From positions 171,146 to 235,145 of the forward strand of contig LGYU01000007.1 in the NCBI GenBank assembly GCA_001302245.1: a stretch of 64,000 nt of DNA. The letters run 5' to 3'. Under the pieces are notes generated by a model. That model was not told the DNA's origin. It made no database searches and saw nothing but the letters and a program-made list of their open reading frames with translations. Source of the stretch: Chitinophagaceae bacterium PMP191F (GTDB taxonomy: Bacteria; Bacteroidota; Bacteroidia; Chitinophagales; Chitinophagaceae). A program made the position numbers and the translations under genes. Below, piece by piece: positions 18,305 through 26,787 of the stretch. Position 1 is the first letter of the stretch. Each line of letters opens with the position of its first letter.

Positions 18305-18386
18305 AAAAGTAAAAGGGCCAACATTGCTGTTGACCCCTTACTTACTAACCCATTAAATTCTTGCACTAAATTACAAATTAGCGCCA
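18305..18386 (-). ncRNA. Candidate small RNA with own promoter and terminator
   Basis: On the minus strand TAATTTTG (18392-18399) matches the Bacteroidota -7 element. About six bases downstream begins a sequence with a 7-bp hairpin (GCGCTAA pairing with TTAGTGC around TTTGTAA and one extra T), a single-stranded linker containing AATTTAATGGGTTAG, and a terminator stem (GGGUCAACA/UGUUGGCCC, loop GCAA, one G-U pair) followed by TTTT. No start codon with a useful frame is inside. The layout is that of an independent sRNA of about 80 nt. No -33 TTTG is seen. Confidence 0.45.
18308..18337 (-). terminator. Terminator ending the candidate sRNA
   Basis: Nine-pair stem with a GCAA tetraloop and downstream T tract on the minus strand. 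The single G-U pair only forms in minus-strand RNA (it is a C-A mismatch in plus-strand RNA), which fixes the orientation. Confidence 0.7.
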
Positions 18387-18670
18387 CATAACAAAATTAT
18401 TTTTTGAGGGTGTGAATAAATTTCCAGCCTGCCTCGGTTATATTAAAGCGTGTTATAATAAGTGTTTACTGTATTGTAAATCAATTAATTATCGCTACCT
18501 CCTTAAATGCTCTCTCACATGCCGTGATAAAATGTCAGACGCTGTGTTCCATCAACTTATCAGGTGACAAAACGACTTCAGTTTTTCATAAAAAATGACA
18601 AAAAATGTTGCTTTTTTGAACTGGTCACGAATTTGATCACTATATATAATACCATCAAATTCTAAGAAAA

Positions 18671-19363
18671 ATGACATCATCAATTTTTTTGGTTTCTCTG
18701 CTTTTTCTGGGGATCAGTATGCTGGTTTCGGGGGTACTGAAAAGCAAATTTTCAGCCTATGCGGGAGTGCCCCTGTCCAACGGGATGACCGGTAGCGAAA
18801 TTGCCCGTAAAATGTTGCAGGATAATGGAATTTACGACGTTCAGATTACCTCAACAGACGGTTTTTTGAGTGACCACTATAATCCGCTGACCAAAACAGT
18901 GAACCTGAGTGCTGATGTTTACGAGGGCCGGTCAGTGGCCGCCGCCGCGGTTGCTGCGCACGAATGCGGTCACGCCGTGCAGCACGCCACCGGTTACAGG
19001 TGGCTTGCAATGCGTAGCAGGCTGGTTCCCATGGTACAATTCAGTTCCAATATTGTACAATGGGTGTTGCTGGCGGGTATCCTGGCTATCAAGGTTTTTC
19101 CGCAATTATTGCTGGCAGGCATCGTCCTTTTTGCCATAACTACCTTATTTTCAGTTATTACGCTTCCTGTTGAGTTTGATGCCAGCAACCGCGCCCTGGC
19201 CTGGCTGAATAAAAGCCGTGTTACCAATAATGATGAGTATCCCAAGGCCAAAGATGCCCTGAAATGGGCTGCGATGACCTATGTGGTGGCTGCTCTGGCT
19301 TCCATTGCCACGCTGGTACAATATATATTGCTCTTCATGGGTAATAATAGGAACAGGAATTAG
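18671..19363 (+). CDS. YugP-type zinc metallopeptidase, membrane-bound
   Basis: A 230-residue membrane peptidase of the Zn_peptidase_2 family. It starts with a membrane helix (SIFLVSLLFLGISMLVSGVL), continues with a soluble stretch (GMTGSEIARKMLQDNGIYDV, DHYNPLTKTVNLSADVYEG) and carries the zinc motif HECGHAVQH at about residues 97-105, an HExxH-type site. Two further hydrophobic segments (about 120-160 and 205-225) flank the conserved PVEFDASNRALAWL motif, which likely supplies a third ligand. Substrates of this family are not established. A terminator follows 30 bases after the stop. Confidence 0.92.
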   Translation: MTSSIFLVSLLFLGISMLVSGVLKSKFSAYAGVPLSNGMTGSEIARKMLQDNGIYDVQITSTDGFLSDHYNPLTKTVNLSADVYEGRSVAAAAVAAHECGHAVQHATGYRWLAMRSRLVPMVQFSSNIVQWVLLAGILAIKVFPQLLLAGIVLFAITTLFSVITLPVEFDASNRALAWLNKSRVTNNDEYPKAKDALKWAAMTYVVAALASIATLVQYILLFMGNNRNRN

Positions 19364-19394
19364 GGTAAAACAGATCATGATTTTTTAAAATATC

Positions 19395-19423
19395 AGCCAT
19401 GCAGCCTACTGCATGGCTTTTTT
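19395..19423 (+). terminator. Terminator after the metallopeptidase gene
   Basis: GCCATGCAG and CTGCATGGC form a perfect 9-bp stem with a 5-base loop, followed by six or more T. Confidence 0.9.
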
Positions 19424-19477
19424 GTGATGTGTCTGAAATGCACAGAGTGCTACTAACTCGGAAATGATGCTGCACAT

Positions 19478-19508
19478 AAAAAAAGCCCCGGAAACCCGGG
19501 GCTTTTTT
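19478..19508 (-). terminator. Terminator of the RNase G gene (bidirectional)
   Basis: AAAAAAAGCCCCGG pairs with CCGGGGCTTTTTT around a 4-base loop, 34 bases after the rng stop on the minus strand. Confidence 0.9.
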
Positions 19509-19541
19509 AAAGAAGTTGTACAAAATAAAATGTGTTAAAGC

Positions 19542-21095
19542 TTATAGCTTGATCTCATCCTCGTGTTTGTCGAAGAAATGAAATTCAGTAAGATGATAAT
19601 TGGTATTTTCTTTCATGCTCACCTTACGACCGTACTTCCAGCGCCATTTCCATTGTTTGGAGTTGAACCAGCGCCCTTTGGTAAGGTAGGCATACATAAT
19701 GGGGTGTACCACCAGTGTAAGATCTTTGTGCTGGTGTGTAATGAGGTAACTTAAATTCTTTTCAATCTCATCTTCCAGTAAAAGGGTTGAAGTGATCTTA
19801 CCGGTACCTGCACAGGTGGGGCAAACTTCCTGGGTATTGATGTTCACTTCCGGTTTCATACGTTGCCGGGTGATCTGCATCAGGCCAAATTTGGAAATGG
19901 GCAGCACCGCATGTTTGGCGCGGTCCGGCTTCATATACTCTTCCATGGCCTCCATCAGTTTGCGTTTGTTATCCGGCAGCTTCATATCAATAAAGTCTAC
20001 CACGATAATACCACCAAGATCGCGCAAGCGTAACTGGCGTGCAATTTCAGCAGCGGCTTCAAGGTTTGTTTCCAGGGCATTTTGCTCCTGGTTGTTGCCT
20101 ACACTTTTATAACCACTGTTTACATCAATAACGTGCAATGCTTCTGTATGCTCAATAATGAGGTAGGCGCCACTGGGCAGGTTAACTGTTTTGCCAAAAG
20201 CCGCTTTCACCTGTTTGGTAATGCCAAACTGGTCAAAGATGGGCATACCGTTATTGTAAAACGCAACGATGTCAGCTTTTTCAGGCGCAATGCGCTGAAT
20301 ATAGCTGCGGGTATCATTGAAGATATTCCGGTCGTTGATCACAATGCGGTTAAAATCCTCGTTCAGCAGATCACGCAGCATGCTGGTGGTCTTGGTCTGT
20401 TCACTGAGAATTTTTGCTGGCGCTACGGAACCTTTCAGGTTGTGCTGAATGGCCTTCCATGTTTCCATTAACATGGTCAGGTCTTCATGCAACTCTGCAG
20501 TGTTCTTACCTTCAGCAGCAGTACGAACTATTACACCAAAGTTTTTGGTTTTGATGGCTTCCACTATTTTCTGCAACCGCTTGCGTTCATCGGCAGAATG
20601 GATTTTGCGCGAAACAGCAACGATATCATTAAAAGGTGTGATAACCACAAAACGCCCGGGCAGTGAAATTTCACAGCTCAGGCGGGGACCTTTGGCGGCA
20701 ATAGGTTCTTTCAGAATCTGAACCAGTATGTTGGGCTTTCCACTGAGAACTTCGTTGATCTTACCGGTTTTAATAATTTCCGGTTCAACCTGAAACTGGC
20801 CGAAGTCAAATCCTTTTTCACTCTGGTCATTAATTGACTGCTGGGTAAATTTCAATAACGAGCGCGCGTAGGGACTTAAATCGGTGTAATGCAAAAATGC
20901 ATCCTTTTCAAATCCTACGTCTACAAAAGCTGCATTCAGCCCGGGGATGAGCTTTTTCACTTTGCCAAGATAAAGATCGCCCACGGCAAAACTTGCATCA
21001 GCTTTTTCATGATGCAGTTCTACCAGCTTCTTATCCTCCAATAGTGCTATCTCTACACCCTGGGGGGCAGCATTTATTATTAGTTCCTTATTCAA
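19542..21095 (-). CDS. rng: Ribonuclease G/E family endoribonuclease
   Basis: Endonuclease for rRNA maturation and mRNA turnover. The 517-residue protein has an S1-like region (SFAVGDLYLGKVKKLIPGLNAAFVDVGFEKDAFLHY, residues ~35-70), the RNase H-like and DNase I-like parts including HVIDVNSGYKS and the catalytic LGGIIVVDFIDM near residue 365, and the zinc-link CPTCAGTGK near 427-435. It lacks the long C-terminal scaffold of RNase E, so it is RNase G-like. The ATG at 21095 gives the standard family start (MNKELIINAAPQGVEIALLED). The tiny basic ribosome-associated protein gene lies upstream on the same strand. Confidence 0.95.
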   Translation of the reverse strand: MNKELIINAAPQGVEIALLEDKKLVELHHEKADASFAVGDLYLGKVKKLIPGLNAAFVDVGFEKDAFLHYTDLSPYARSLLKFTQQSINDQSEKGFDFGQFQVEPEIIKTGKINEVLSGKPNILVQILKEPIAAKGPRLSCEISLPGRFVVITPFNDIVAVSRKIHSADERKRLQKIVEAIKTKNFGVIVRTAAEGKNTAELHEDLTMLMETWKAIQHNLKGSVAPAKILSEQTKTTSMLRDLLNEDFNRIVINDRNIFNDTRSYIQRIAPEKADIVAFYNNGMPIFDQFGITKQVKAAFGKTVNLPSGAYLIIEHTEALHVIDVNSGYKSVGNNQEQNALETNLEAAAEIARQLRLRDLGGIIVVDFIDMKLPDNKRKLMEAMEEYMKPDRAKHAVLPISKFGLMQITRQRMKPEVNINTQEVCPTCAGTGKITSTLLLEDEIEKNLSYLITHQHKDLTLVVHPIMYAYLTKGRWFNSKQWKWRWKYGRKVSMKENTNYHLTEFHFFDKHEDEIKL

Positions 21096-21267
21096 GCGTA
21101 TCTACTTTATACCGTCTAACCATCATCACTACAAGGAAAGTCGCTGAAGAGGAATTATTTGCCAGGTATCAGCATGCAACTCTATCGGCCTGTAATAAAT
21201 GGCAAATAATTGTGTTCAGCCAGCAGGAAGAAAAGGCCCAAGGGAAAGCCTTTGTCAGAAAAGAAAA

Positions 21268-21363
21268 TTAACGGTTTTTCTTCTTATGACGGTTCTTTCT
21301 AAGTCTTTTTTTACGCTTATGCGTGGCAATCTTATGACGCTTTCTTTTTTTACCACAAGGCAT
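21268..21363 (-). CDS. 31-residue basic AURKAIP1/COX24-like protein
   Basis: A very short gene reading MPCGKKRKRHKIATHKRKKR then LRKNRHKKKNR. More than half the residues are Lys, Arg or His. The KKRKRHKI.THKRKKRLRKNRHKKK pattern matches the C-terminal AURKAIP1/COX24 motif of the mitochondrial small-subunit protein mS38, and similar tiny proteins are annotated across Bacteroidota; a ribosomal location is plausible by homology and composition but is inference. Start ATG at 21363, stop TAA at 21268. It lies 170 bases upstream of rng and 80 bases downstream of the TPR gene on the same strand. Confidence 0.8.
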   Translation of the reverse strand: MPCGKKRKRHKIATHKRKKRLRKNRHKKKNR

Positions 21364-21444
21364 GATTCACCGATGAATTTAGTTAAATAATAATTTTTAT
21401 GTCCTGTTATACTTCCGCCGAAGCGTAATATTTACATTCAGGTG

Positions 21445-22296
21445 TTACTGTTGCAGCATTTTGATACGCTGGTCGATCTCTTTCACAATATCAGGGTTAC
21501 CGCTCACTTTCTTTCTGCACTGCTGATACCATTTGATAGCATTGGGCTTATCTCCTTTCTGTTCATAAGCCTCTGCTATCATGAAAAACACTTCCAGTTT
21601 TTCCGGTTCCTTTTCTGCAACAAGGCTTAAACGTTCAATAGCCTTATCTACCTGCCCCGACATCATCGCGCCCAATCCCAGCATATATTGTGCATACATG
21701 TTATTAGAATCTTTCTCCGCTACCTGCCGGATCTTCAGAATTCCTTCCATCGGTTGGTCGCTGATGCCTCCAAAAAGATAGCAGCTACCGAGGCCAACAG
21801 TGAGGGAATCATTATCTGGACTAAGTACTAAAGCCTTCTCAAACAACTCTTTAGCCTGTAAAGCCATCCATTTCCTTAAAGCCTGGTTTTCCTGCTTGCG
21901 CACACCCTCTAAAAAGAATTGGGCAGCAAAGGTGAGACTTTTTTGAGAATTTTCCAATTTAGCAGCTTCCGCAGAATAATATCCGAAGGGTAACAGCAAA
22001 TGGGCAGAGTCTTTCCAGAAGGCTGCCAGTTGCTGATATACCTTGATCTGCTGTTCTTTAACGTCGCCTCTTACTACCCCGGATTCCAGCTGCGTAATAA
22101 AAGCCTGCTGCCGTGGCGTAAGTTGCTGGCGTGAAGCTGCAAGGATAGCTTGTATGTCAACAGTTTCAGTGCCCTGTGCTGCTGCACGGGGCATAGTGGG
22201 GGTGTTTGACTTTGGAGGGACTGTATTTCCGAAAAAATAGACCAGGCAAAGGAGTACTACTCCAGCGCCCACAAGAATGAACTGCTGCTTTTTCAC
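21445..22296 (-). CDS. TPR repeat protein with N-terminal membrane anchor
   Basis: A 283-residue protein with one N-terminal membrane helix (FILVGAGVVLLCLVYFFG, residues ~6-23) and a periplasmic-type remainder. Residues ~30-130 are helical and Gln/Ala-rich. From ~150 there are tetratricopeptide repeats: AKELFEKALVLSPDNDSLTVGLGSCYLFGG, NMYAQYMLGLGAMMSGQVDKAIERL and VFFMIAEAYEQKGDKPNAIKWYQQC. The repeats imply a scaffold or protein-interaction role, but no partner is evident. It lies 28 bases downstream of HU on the same strand and may share a transcript; a -7-like TAAATTTG overlaps the HU stop codon (22319-22326). Confidence 0.82.
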   Translation of the reverse strand: MKKQQFILVGAGVVLLCLVYFFGNTVPPKSNTPTMPRAAAQGTETVDIQAILAASRQQLTPRQQAFITQLESGVVRGDVKEQQIKVYQQLAAFWKDSAHLLLPFGYYSAEAAKLENSQKSLTFAAQFFLEGVRKQENQALRKWMALQAKELFEKALVLSPDNDSLTVGLGSCYLFGGISDQPMEGILKIRQVAEKDSNNMYAQYMLGLGAMMSGQVDKAIERLSLVAEKEPEKLEVFFMIAEAYEQKGDKPNAIKWYQQCRKKVSGNPDIVKEIDQRIKMLQQ

Positions 22297-22323
22297 GTAT
22301 GCATTTCAATTTAGGCAGCAAAT

Positions 22324-22644
22324 TTACATCTCATCATCCGGGTTTGGCTGATCTTCTTTAACGGATTGTAATTTTTTAACTTCAGCTACAAACTCTTTTG
22401 CTGGTTTAAAAGCTGGAATGAAATGTTCAGGAATGTGTACTGCTACGTTCTTTTTAATGTTACGGCCAATTTTAGCAGCTCTTTTTTTAGTAATAAAACT
22501 GCCAAAGCCGCGGATGTAAATATTTTCTCCCTGCGACAAGGTGTCTTTTACTTCCTTGAACATGGTTTCCAACGTAACCAAAACATCAACCTTCGGAATA
22601 CCTGTTTTTTCAGATATTTGGTTAACGAGGTCTGCCTTTCTCAT
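22324..22644 (-). CDS. HU/IHF family DNA-binding protein
   Basis: A 106-residue nucleoid protein. It has the HU fold: N-terminal helices (MRKADLVNQISEKTGIPKVDV), the GENIYIRGFGSFITKKRAAKIGRN saddle near residues 40-63, and the arm ending with HIPEHFIPAFKPAKEFVAEV, matching the IHF-like A.F.P.K.L pattern with Pro at the intercalating position. An acidic tail of about 15 residues (KEDQPNPDDEM) is added. It bends and compacts DNA. The TPR gene follows closely. Confidence 0.95.
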   Translation of the reverse strand: MRKADLVNQISEKTGIPKVDVLVTLETMFKEVKDTLSQGENIYIRGFGSFITKKRAAKIGRNIKKNVAVHIPEHFIPAFKPAKEFVAEVKKLQSVKEDQPNPDDEM

Positions 22645-22847
22645 GCCAATGAATTTTTAACGGGTTTGAAAAATTTTATAAGTGTCGCCAAATTGCACAC
22701 AATCAATTCATTACCCAAATTAAATGATAATTCTCACATTTGCAAGAAAATTATAAACAATTGAAAATGAATTTTTAACTGAGTGGTAACGTTAACCTTA
22801 ACAGATATGCTTCATTTTCAGTAAGTTATTACGTATAATTGTAATGT

Positions 22848-23918
22848 ATGAATCCTGGATTTACGCCCAAACTTTTACAATGGAATGCGCATCAGAATAC
22901 CCGTTCCATGCCCTGGAAGGGTGAAAAAGATCCTTACAGAATATGGCTCAGTGAAATTATGTTGCAGCAAACCCGTGTAGAACAGGGCTGGAAATACTAT
23001 GAAAATTTTATTACAGAATTTCCTACTGTACATGATCTTGCCGCAGCAAAAGATGAAAAGGTTTTTAAAATGTGGGAAGGACTTGGTTATTATACACGTT
23101 GTAAAAATCTGCTGGCTACGGCACGCGTAATTTCTACTATACATAAAGGAAAGTTTCCAGATAATTATGAGGCCATTAAAAAATTGAAAGGCATTGGTCC
23201 GTATACAGCGGCGGCCATTGCTTCATTTGCTTTTAATGAAGCACAGGCAGTTGTTGATGGTAATGTACAGCGTGTAATAGCGCGTTACTTCGGCATCACC
23301 ACACCGGTTGATACCACAGCCGGGAAAAAGCTGTACCAGGAACTGGCGCAGGCCCTGCTGGATAAAGCACAACCCGGTCTGTACAACCAGGCTATTATGG
23401 ATTTTGGTGCAGTGATCTGCAAACCACAGAACCCGTTGTGTACTGAATGTATACAGCAGGAAGAGTGTGAAGCATTCAAACACAATCTTGTAAAACAGTT
23501 GCCGGTAAAAGAAAAAACACTGCAGAAAAAAGAAAGATGGTTGTATTACTTCCTGATACAGGTAAAAGATAAAATATATATCCGCAAAAGAACAGGTAAA
23601 GACATCTGGGAAAACCTGCATGAATTTGTACTGTTTGAACCAGACAGTGCATTGCAGGAAAATTTTGAGCAATTACCTTTTCTGAAAGAATTATTGGGCA
23701 GACAATCTTTTAAAGTGACCAGTATCAGCAAACTATTCCGGCAGCAGCTCACACACCAAACCATCCACGGGCAGTTCATTACCGTGCAGGTAAACAAACC
23801 GGTAGAAGCATTAACGCATTACATACTGGCTGAGCGCGCAGGGTTATCTGAGTACGCGTTTCCACGTTTTATCAATATGTTCCTGGAAGATACTTCCGGG
23901 CAGGCACAGTTGTTTTAG
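22848..23918 (+). CDS. mutY: A/G-specific adenine glycosylase MutY
   Basis: Base-excision repair enzyme that removes adenine mispaired with 8-oxoguanine. The 356-residue protein has the catalytic glutamate in LSEIMLQQTRVEQ (near residue 36), helix-hairpin-helix LKGIGPYTAAAIASFAF (~112-128), the catalytic aspartate in VVDGNVQRV (Asp ~137), and the 4Fe-4S loop C-x6-C-x2-C-x5-C (CKPQNPLCTECIQQEEC, ~190-206). The C-terminal NUDIX-like domain that recognises 8-oxoguanine follows (~225-345). It leads the mutY-ssb-gldE-gldD block, an order known from other Bacteroidota such as Flavobacterium johnsoniae. Confidence 0.97.
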   Translation: MNPGFTPKLLQWNAHQNTRSMPWKGEKDPYRIWLSEIMLQQTRVEQGWKYYENFITEFPTVHDLAAAKDEKVFKMWEGLGYYTRCKNLLATARVISTIHKGKFPDNYEAIKKLKGIGPYTAAAIASFAFNEAQAVVDGNVQRVIARYFGITTPVDTTAGKKLYQELAQALLDKAQPGLYNQAIMDFGAVICKPQNPLCTECIQQEECEAFKHNLVKQLPVKEKTLQKKERWLYYFLIQVKDKIYIRKRTGKDIWENLHEFVLFEPDSALQENFEQLPFLKELLGRQSFKVTSISKLFRQQLTHQTIHGQFITVQVNKPVEALTHYILAERAGLSEYAFPRFINMFLEDTSGQAQLF

Positions 23919-24114
23919 ATACAGCAGTATAAGCAGGTACAACAGTATGATTTTATTGTACTGTGGTACCCGGGAATGAGGACTGAAGCTGTTGGCCCGG
24001 TATTCGCAGGTGTCGTAAATAGCCCAAAAAAACTCAGTATTTCTCCCAAAAAAATTTAACTTTAAGAGAGATTGACACCGTCAGACGATTGTTAAACTAT
24101 CAAACCTACCATTT

Positions 24115-24570
24115 ATGAGAGGGGTAAATAGGGTTATGCTTATTGGTAATTTGGGACGAGACCCGGATGTACAATATCTGGAAGGAAATATTGCAGTAGC
24201 TAAATTCCCGCTGGCCACTACAGAAACTTTTAAAGACAGGGCCGGCAAACTCATCTCACAAACAGAGTGGCATACTGTGGTATTATGGCGTGGATTGGCA
24301 GAACTGGCGCAAAAATACCTGCATAAAGGAAGTTTGGTATATATAGAAGGGCGCCTGCGTACGCGCAGTTGGGAAGATAAGGACGGTAATAAAAAATTCG
24401 CTACCGAAGTGGTGGGCGATAACCTGATTATGCTGGATAAGCGTACCGATACCATGAATCATGGCGGTCCGCATCATGGTCCTGCTGCAGCTTCCGGCGA
24501 TAACCCGGAAGGATTTAATATTGATATACCTCCACCAATGAATGAACCATCGCAGGATTTGCCTTTTTGA
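24115..24570 (+). CDS. ssb: Single-stranded DNA-binding protein
   Basis: A 151-residue SSB. The OB fold spans residues ~1-105 with the signature start RGVNRVMLIGNLGRDPDVQYLEG, WHTVVLWRGLAELAQKYLHKGSLVYIEGRLRTRSW and FATEVVGDNLIMLD. A flexible Gly/Pro/His-rich linker leads to the acidic tip ending DLPF, the docking site for replication and repair partners. It binds ssDNA as a tetramer. It lies 196 bases after mutY and 131 bases before gldE. Confidence 0.97.
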   Translation: MRGVNRVMLIGNLGRDPDVQYLEGNIAVAKFPLATTETFKDRAGKLISQTEWHTVVLWRGLAELAQKYLHKGSLVYIEGRLRTRSWEDKDGNKKFATEVVGDNLIMLDKRTDTMNHGGPHHGPAAASGDNPEGFNIDIPPPMNEPSQDLPF

Positions 24571-24701
24571 TACCAGTAAATATTATTTTTGCCGCATACA
24601 GGCAGGTGCTGGCCTGTATCCTGTTAAATGATAGTTGCACACAATAAAACACCCGGCATTGTAGTTGTTGACCGGTTATTGATTAACAAAAACCTGTTGC
24701 T

Positions 24702-26051
24702 TTGGATATTCACCCTGCTTACTTTTTTTCAGGTAAAATTGTGGCTTCTCTTTTAATGGTAACCAGTGTGCAGGCTACCACATTACTGGCTGCGGGTGTA
24801 CTGGCGCTGTTGCTGCTTTCATTTTTTATATCAGGAGCAGAAGTGGCATTCTTTTCACTGACCTACCGCGATATCAATATGCTTAAAACCAAGCAGGATA
24901 GCGGTTGGAAGCGTATTGCCGTACTGCTGGAAGAACCACGTGTGCTGATGGCCTCGCTAATGATGGCCAATACACTGGTGAATATTGCCATTATTGTACT
25001 CTCTAATTTCCTGATAGACCAGATACTGGCTTTTAAACAGGAACAATACTGGACCATTGGTGCCCTGGGGTTTGTTATTAAAGTAGTTGTGATTGCATCA
25101 CTGATCATCCTGTTTGGTGAAGTATTGCCCAAGGTAAGGGCCACACAGAACAATCTGCGTTCGGCATACGAAGCTTCTTTCCTGGTGGAAGTGATCTTTT
25201 ACATGTTTAAACGCATCGGGGCCTCACTTATCAGTATGTCGGACCGGATTGAAAAAGCATTTGGTGGACAGGCTTCACGCGCTTATACCCAGCAACAACT
25301 GGAAGAAGCGATCAAATCTACCGTACACGAAGAAGAAGAACAGCGTATCCTGGCAGGTATATATAAGTTTGCCCATATTACCGTTAAACAGATCATGCGT
25401 ACCAGGCTGGATGTAAATGGTGTGGAGCATGATATTTCCTTCGGTGCACTCAAGAAAAAAGTAGAAGAACTGCATTATTCACGGTTGCCGGTATATAAAG
25501 GTAACCTGGACAATATTGTAGGGATCATCAATACCAAAGACCTGATACCTTACCTGAATGAACCTGATACTTTTGACTGGCGTACATTGCTTCGCACTCC
25601 CTATTTTGTACACGAGCAGAAGTTTATTGAAGACCTGCTGAAAGAATTTCAGACACGTCATACCCATTTTGCCGTAGTGGTAGATGAATTTGGCGGTACC
25701 AGCGGTATTGTAACCATGGAAGACATCCTGGAAGAGATCATTGGCGAAATAAAGGATGAGTTTGATGATGAGGAAAGTGACAATAAAAAACTGGATGACT
25801 CCAATTATATTTTTGAAGGCAGTATCATGATACATGATGCCTGTGAACTGATGAACCTGCCTGCCGACACATTTGACGAAGTAAAAGGCGAAAGCGATTC
25901 GATGGCAGGATTGATACTGGAACTGGCCGGTGAAATTCCACGGGTCAATGATGTATTTTCAGCAGGCGATTTCCAGTTCACCATACTGGAAGTTGAACGC
26001 ACACGCATACGTAAAGTGAAAGTTACCATTAATCACCACCAGCCGCAATAA
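24702..26051 (+). CDS. gldE: Gliding motility-associated protein GldE (CNNM/CorC-type)
   Basis: Inner-membrane protein of the HlyC/CorC/CNNM type, 449 residues as drawn. Helices at about residues 22-48, 80-100 and 110-145 form a DUF21/CNNM domain. Next come two CBS motifs (VKQIMRTRLDVNGVEHDISFGAL, SRLPVYKGNLDNIVGIINTKDL; then a second at ~300-350 with HFAVVVDEFGGTSGIVTMEDILEEIIGEI), and a C-terminal CorC/HlyC domain. In Flavobacterium GldE supports GldD function in gliding and type IX secretion. The drawn start is TTG; an in-frame ATG at 24756 is a reasonable alternative that keeps the first helix. The gldD start lies 7 bases after the stop. Confidence 0.92.
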   Translation: MDIHPAYFFSGKIVASLLMVTSVQATTLLAAGVLALLLLSFFISGAEVAFFSLTYRDINMLKTKQDSGWKRIAVLLEEPRVLMASLMMANTLVNIAIIVLSNFLIDQILAFKQEQYWTIGALGFVIKVVVIASLIILFGEVLPKVRATQNNLRSAYEASFLVEVIFYMFKRIGASLISMSDRIEKAFGGQASRAYTQQQLEEAIKSTVHEEEEQRILAGIYKFAHITVKQIMRTRLDVNGVEHDISFGALKKKVEELHYSRLPVYKGNLDNIVGIINTKDLIPYLNEPDTFDWRTLLRTPYFVHEQKFIEDLLKEFQTRHTHFAVVVDEFGGTSGIVTMEDILEEIIGEIKDEFDDEESDNKKLDDSNYIFEGSIMIHDACELMNLPADTFDEVKGESDSMAGLILELAGEIPRVNDVFSAGDFQFTILEVERTRIRKVKVTINHHQPQ

Positions 26052-26058
26052 ACGAGGT

Positions 26059-26652
26059 ATGACGATTTCCCGGGCAAGATTGGCCATCGCCATGGCAACC
26101 ATCATTTTTCTGGCAGCCTGCAACAGCGATTACACTATTAAAAGAAATGGCTATTTCAAAATACATTTCCCTGAACACAAGTACCAGGTGTACGATCAGC
26201 CAGGCATGCCTTATACATTTGAATACCCGCAATATGCACGGATAGTGAAGGATACTTCTTTTTTTGAGCAGAAACCTGAAAATCCTTACTGGATCAATAT
26301 CGAATTCCCTGATTTTAACGGAAAGATCTATATCAGCTATAAAAATGTGGGCAGTCATAGCCTGGATACGCTGGTGAATGATGCCTACAAAATGACCTAC
26401 CAGCATACTTCACGTGCTACAGAAATACAGGATTCGCTGATGAAAACCCCGCAGGGCCTAACCGGTATTTTCTTTACCGTACACGGCAATGCTGCCACTG
26501 CCAAACAGTTTTTTGTAACGGATTCTGTAAAACACTTTCTGCGTGGCGCGCTTTATTTTGATGCTACGCCCAATGAGGATTCACTGGGTATAGTGAATGA
26601 TTTTCTGCAGGAGGATATGAAGCACCTGATCAATACATTGCGCTGGAAATAA
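26059..26652 (+). CDS. gldD: Gliding motility lipoprotein GldD
   Basis: A 197-residue lipoprotein with signal MTISRARLAIAMATIIFLAAC, the lipid-modified Cys near residue 21. The mature protein carries the GldD hallmarks RNGYFKIHFPEHKYQVYD, PYTFEYPQYA, PYWINIEFPDFNGKIYISY and the C-terminal LYFDATPNEDSLGIVNDFLQEDMKHLINTLRW. GldD is required for gliding and for type IX secretion in Flavobacterium johnsoniae; its exact place in the machine is not settled. The 7-base gap to gldE suggests translational coupling. Confidence 0.95.
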   Translation: MTISRARLAIAMATIIFLAACNSDYTIKRNGYFKIHFPEHKYQVYDQPGMPYTFEYPQYARIVKDTSFFEQKPENPYWINIEFPDFNGKIYISYKNVGSHSLDTLVNDAYKMTYQHTSRATEIQDSLMKTPQGLTGIFFTVHGNAATAKQFFVTDSVKHFLRGALYFDATPNEDSLGIVNDFLQEDMKHLINTLRWK

Positions 26653-26787
26653 TGTACCTTATGTTAAAACATGGTGAAGGCACGGTTTCTTTTCCCTCAG
26701 AGATCCTGCCCCTGATCTGGCATGTACAGCAAGAAAAATGTTCATCTCGCAGGTTATCTGTAATTTTATGTTCTAAAAAACTGATAC

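Larger units (their letters stand above)
18061..18670. other. 610-base intergenic region upstream of the YugP-like gene
   Basis: Divergent region between radA and the metallopeptidase gene. It holds a candidate minus-strand sRNA (18305-18399 including promoter). The rest is A/T-rich with no supportable open reading frame; TACCTTTA immediately before radA (about 18065-18072) is a one-mismatch -7 element. Confidence 0.55.

Noticed and set aside
24597..24620. Hairpin ATACAGGC...GCCTGTAT between ssb and gldE as a terminator
   Set aside because: Stem is fair but there is no T run after it and the genes on both sides are co-oriented; left out as a terminator.
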